Shown piece after piece: positions 6,053 to 8,504 of a stretch of 8,504 nt of DNA. The stretch lies in NCBI GenBank assembly GCA_016207985.1, contig JACQYX010000123.1:1-8504 (forward strand), given 5' to 3'. Within the stretch, counting starts at the first letter, position 1; each line of letters opens with the position of its first letter. A program made the position numbers and the translations under genes. The DNA is from Ignavibacteriales bacterium (GTDB lineage: Bacteria; Bacteroidota; Ignavibacteria; UBA10030; SZUA-254). Under the pieces are notes generated by a model, which was not told the DNA's origin, made no database searches, and saw only the letters and a program-made list of their open reading frames with translations.

Positions 6053-6939
6053 ATGAGCATTTGCGGTCTTATATTCATTATTTAGAATTAGAAAAGAACG
6101 CTTCTCTTAATACTATCTTATCTTACAATATCGACCTTAAAAGATACATTGCTTTTCTTGGGGGGAAAGGCATTATAAATCCATCTAAGATTAGAGAGAA
6201 GGATTTTTCAGCATATTTGAGTGTACTCCGCGAGATGGGATTATCACCGGCAAGTATTTCTAGAAATTTATCGTCTATTAAAATGTTTCATAAGTTTTTA
6301 GTCGGTGAAGGGATTACAAAATATAATCCAACCGAGAATATTGAAACCCCAAAACTATCGAAGCAGCTTCCGGATGTGCTCAACCAAGATGAGATTGAGG
6401 CAATTCTGAATCAGCCAAATCCGATTGATCCTTTGGCGATACGCGATAGAGCAATCCTCGAAACAATGTATGCAACCGGAATGCGGGTAACAGAAGTGAT
6501 AACACTGAAACAATCGGATATTTATTACGACGAGGGGATCGTGAAGGTGTTCGGTAAAGGATCGAAAGAGAGATTAGTGCCGATCGGAAAGTCGGCATTG
6601 AAATGGATAAATAAGTATCTTCAGGAAGTCAGAAGTTCACTATCGATCCACGGTAGTGGAAGGGATGTTTTATTTTTAAATGCCCGGGGAAAACCCATCT
6701 CTCGAATGGCTGTCTGGACCATAGTTAAAACTTATACGATCAAAGCCGGAATCAAGAAGGAAGTACATCCGCACACCTTTCGGCATTCGTTTGCAACCCA
6801 CCTTCTCGAAGGCGGCGCTGATTTGCGAGCGGTTCAGGAAATGTTAGGACACTCCGATATTTCAACAACACAAATTTATACTCACATCGACAGAGAATAC
6901 TTGAAAGAAGTTCATCGAACGTTTCACCCAAGAGGATAG
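6049..6939 (+). CDS. xerD: Tyrosine recombinase XerD (chromosome dimer resolution)
   Basis: A 296-residue tyrosine recombinase of the XerC/XerD size class. It has an N-terminal SAM-like core-binding domain (about 1-85) and a C-terminal catalytic domain. All catalytic residues are visible: R146 in ATGMRVTEV, K170 in GKGSKER, H242 and R245 in HPHTFRHSFATHLLEGGADL, H268 in LGHSDISTTQIYTH, and the nucleophile Y277. Their spacing equals that of E. coli XerD with a shift of two, which favours XerD over XerC or a mobile integrase. The expected role is strand exchange at dif near the terminus, coupled to cell division through FtsK. No attachment site or phage gene lies nearby, and the gene is embedded in a housekeeping operon, so a mobile-element integrase is unlikely. 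The ATG overlaps the preceding TGA by the ATGA arrangement and lacks its own clear ribosome binding site, so translation is probably coupled. Confidence 0.92.
   Translation: MNEHLRSYIHYLELEKNASLNTILSYNIDLKRYIAFLGGKGIINPSKIREKDFSAYLSVLREMGLSPASISRNLSSIKMFHKFLVGEGITKYNPTENIETPKLSKQLPDVLNQDEIEAILNQPNPIDPLAIRDRAILETMYATGMRVTEVITLKQSDIYYDEGIVKVFGKGSKERLVPIGKSALKWINKYLQEVRSSLSIHGSGRDVLFLNARGKPISRMAVWTIVKTYTIKAGIKKEVHPHTFRHSFATHLLEGGADLRAVQEMLGHSDISTTQIYTHIDREYLKEVHRTFHPRG
6931..6936 (+). promoter_or_regulatory. Shine-Dalgarno of the class V aminotransferase gene, inside the end of xerD
   Basis: AGAGGA lies four bases upstream of the ATG at 6941 and within the last codons of xerD (stop TAG at 6937-6939). 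It decides the start of the downstream gene and indicates tight coupling of the two. Confidence 0.6.
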
Positions 6940-6940
6940 T

Positions 6941-8395
6941 ATGCACGAAAAAGTCTCCCCAAAATCACTCAATGATCTCCGTCTCGACACTCTCGGTATC
7001 GACACGATGGTTCCGCTGCTCGATGGCACAAAGCAGCGATATATCTTCTTAGACAATGCTGCGAGCACACCGACATTCAGGAGTGTGTTGAAATGTATCG
7101 AAGACTTTTTGCCGTGGTATTCAGGTGTTCATAGGGGAACAGGATTCAAATCACTCATTGCCACCGAGCTTTACGATCACGCACACGATATCATAGGGAA
7201 TTTCGTGAATGCCGATCGCTCTTCTAATGTAGTAATCCTCGTAAAAAATTCGACGGAAGCGATTAACAAACTCAGCAACCGTTTGAACTTATCGAATGAA
7301 GATGTTGTCATCTCTACGATTATGGAGCATCACTCGAACGATTTACCATGGCGGAAACATTGTAAAGTCGTTCATATTAATGTTGAAGACGATGGGCATT
7401 TAAAAATTGATGATCTCAAATCTTCAATAAAGGTAAACGAAGGGAAGCTTAAATTAGTTGCGATCAACGGTGCATCGAACATCACCGGAATCTGTAATCC
7501 TATTTACGATATTGCTCGTTGGACGCATGAAGCGGGAGCCACGATCTTTGTCGACGCTGCACAGCTTGCACCACATCGGGCAATCGATATTTTACCGAAT
7601 GATGATCCTTCACATATCGATTTCATCGCCTTCTCGGCTCATAAAATGTACGCACCATTCGGGACTGGTGTACTTATCGGACCGAGAGAAGTATTCGAGA
7701 AAGGTGAGCCGGATACAGTCGGCGGCGGCGTTGTGACAGCAGTATCACTCGATGAAGTTTATTGGAGTGCACCACCCGATAAAGACGAAGCAGGCAGTCC
7801 CAATGTGGTCGGAGCGATTGCTTTGGCAAAAGTAATTACTGTACTTGAAGAAGTCGGGATGGATACGATTACCGCTCATGAGACCGAACTACTTGAATAC
7901 GCATACGAGCGGCTCAAGAGAATTCCAAAAGTTATTCTTTATGGTCCATCAGACAACTTGAAAAATAAAGTTGGAGTTATCACATTCAACGTAGAGGGAA
8001 TGCACAATGCACTTGTTGCGGCAATATTCGGTGCTGAGGGTGGTATCGGATTGCGTAATGGCTGTTTTTGTGCACACCCGTACGTAAAACGATTACTCAA
8101 GATTAGTCCTGAAGAAGATCGAAGATTGACAATAGAAATGATTTCAGGTGATAAGACGAATATTCCCGGTTTAGTGAGAGCTTACCTTGGATGTTACAAT
8201 AACAAAGAAGACCTCGATAGATTCATTGAGATGCTCACCCGAATAGCAGCCGGAAAATATCGCGGTGAATATATCATGAATGCCAAAACGGGAACATTTT
8301 CAGTGAAGGGATACAAGCCCGATTTCGAAAGATGTTTCTCATTTGGTGAATCAGAACGCCGCCATGTTGAACGCTTCCGATCTGAAGCATCCTAG
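6941..8395 (+). CDS. Class V aminotransferase, cysteine desulfurase/selenocysteine lyase-like
   Basis: A 484-residue PLP enzyme of the fold-type I, class V group (SufS/CsdA-like). Visible elements: FLDNAASTP (36-44) at the N-terminus; MEHHSNDLPW (128-137), with the His that stacks on PLP; GASNITG (177-183); VDAAQLAPH (204-212), with the PLP-binding Asp205 and Gln208; the Schiff-base lysine K235 in FSAHKMYAPFGTGVL; and GLRNGCFCAHP (370-380), with Cys375/Cys377 where SufS enzymes carry their catalytic cysteine loop. The likely reaction is removal of sulfur (or selenium) from cysteine to form a persulfide for Fe-S or other sulfur biosynthesis. Specificity cannot be read from the sequence. SufS is near 405 residues; the extra length is partly an insert after the Cys loop (about 385-410) and a C-terminal tail (about 435-484). 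No suf, isc or sulfur-acceptor gene adjoins it. It starts one base after the xerD stop. Confidence 0.82.
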   Translation: MHEKVSPKSLNDLRLDTLGIDTMVPLLDGTKQRYIFLDNAASTPTFRSVLKCIEDFLPWYSGVHRGTGFKSLIATELYDHAHDIIGNFVNADRSSNVVILVKNSTEAINKLSNRLNLSNEDVVISTIMEHHSNDLPWRKHCKVVHINVEDDGHLKIDDLKSSIKVNEGKLKLVAINGASNITGICNPIYDIARWTHEAGATIFVDAAQLAPHRAIDILPNDDPSHIDFIAFSAHKMYAPFGTGVLIGPREVFEKGEPDTVGGGVVTAVSLDEVYWSAPPDKDEAGSPNVVGAIALAKVITVLEEVGMDTITAHETELLEYAYERLKRIPKVILYGPSDNLKNKVGVITFNVEGMHNALVAAIFGAEGGIGLRNGCFCAHPYVKRLLKISPEEDRRLTIEMISGDKTNIPGLVRAYLGCYNNKEDLDRFIEMLTRIAAGKYRGEYIMNAKTGTFSVKGYKPDFERCFSFGESERRHVERFRSEAS

Positions 8396-8427
8396 GAAAT
8401 ATTCATAGACTTCCGTTTGAAATATTT

Positions 8428-8504
8428 ATGACCGAACACTTATACATCCTCCCAATACTTCTCTTCTCTGTCGTCATTCATGAGCTTGCTCATGGCTGGA
8501 CGGC
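8428..8504 (+). CDS. M50 (site-2 protease family) zinc metalloprotease, N-terminal start only
   Basis: The last 77 bases encode the first 25 residues of a protein that leaves the window. They form a hydrophobic helix, YILPILLFSVVIHELAHGW, containing the HExxH zinc-binding motif (HELAH) directly in the first membrane segment, which is typical of M50 intramembrane proteases. The ATG at 8428 is 32 bases after the stop of the aminotransferase gene; no strong ribosome binding site is seen, the leader being AT-rich. The substrate is unknown. Family assignment is good for such a short piece because HELAHG within a helix near the N-terminus is distinctive. Confidence 0.75.
   Translation, partial: MTEHLYILPILLFSVVIHELAHGWT

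Noticed and set aside
6049..6939. Tyrosine recombinase as evidence of an integrated mobile element
   Set aside because: Length, catalytic spacing and housekeeping context match XerD; there is no attachment-site repeat, tRNA or phage gene nearby.
8397..8427. AAATATT / AATATTT inverted repeat between the aminotransferase and the M50 gene as a terminator
   Set aside because: The arms are only A/T, the loop is 17 bases and no T-run follows; similar AT-only repeats arise by chance in such spacers.
1..8504. CRISPR arrays, tandem repeats or defence/antiphage modules
   Set aside because: No regularly spaced repeats were seen and all recognisable genes are housekeeping types.

Overview
The window comes from a moderately AT-rich, Gram-negative-looking bacterium. 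It carries one divergent pair of transcription units running outward from a 251-base intergenic region at about 3348-3598. The gene mix (a 7TM-HD cyclic-di-AMP phosphodiesterase, XerD, a SufS-like class V aminotransferase, a PilM-like protein, a small ComEA-like protein, grpE/dnaJ without an adjacent hrcA) fits a member of the Bacteroidota/Ignavibacteriota (FCB) neighbourhood. This placement is an inference from gene content and protein style, not from a marker gene, and confidence is low. No rRNA, tRNA, CRISPR array, insertion sequence or phage gene is visible; this is mostly chromosomal housekeeping.

Left unit (minus strand, read from 3347 down to 1): grpE, dnaJ, a membrane-anchored helix-hairpin-helix (ComEA-like) gene, a pilM-like gene, and rsmD, which runs off the left edge. 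Gaps between genes are 1-9 bases, so this reads as one operon. A textbook sigma-70 promoter (TTGACA, 17-base spacer, TATTAT) lies upstream of grpE. Two of the five genes are broken. dnaJ lacks the segment that should carry the HPD motif of the J domain (about 32 bases, out of frame). The pilM-like gene is split into an N-terminal and a C-terminal fragment in different frames, with the middle of the actin-like fold missing. GrpE, the HhH protein and the visible part of RsmD look intact.

Right unit (plus strand, 3599 to the right edge): a 7TM-HD phosphodiesterase of the PgpH/YqfF family, a XerD-type tyrosine recombinase whose start overlaps the preceding stop (ATGA), a SufS/CsdA-like PLP enzyme whose ribosome binding site lies in the end of xerD, and the first 25 codons of an M50 (site-2 protease type) membrane metalloprotease. 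The tight coupling of the first three suggests co-transcription, although their functions (second-messenger turnover, chromosome dimer resolution, sulfur mobilisation) are not obviously linked.

I found no new multi-gene system. The observations most worth checking are the two out-of-frame internal losses in adjacent genes of the left operon. They are either real gene decay or an assembly artefact, and the sequence alone cannot decide between these.
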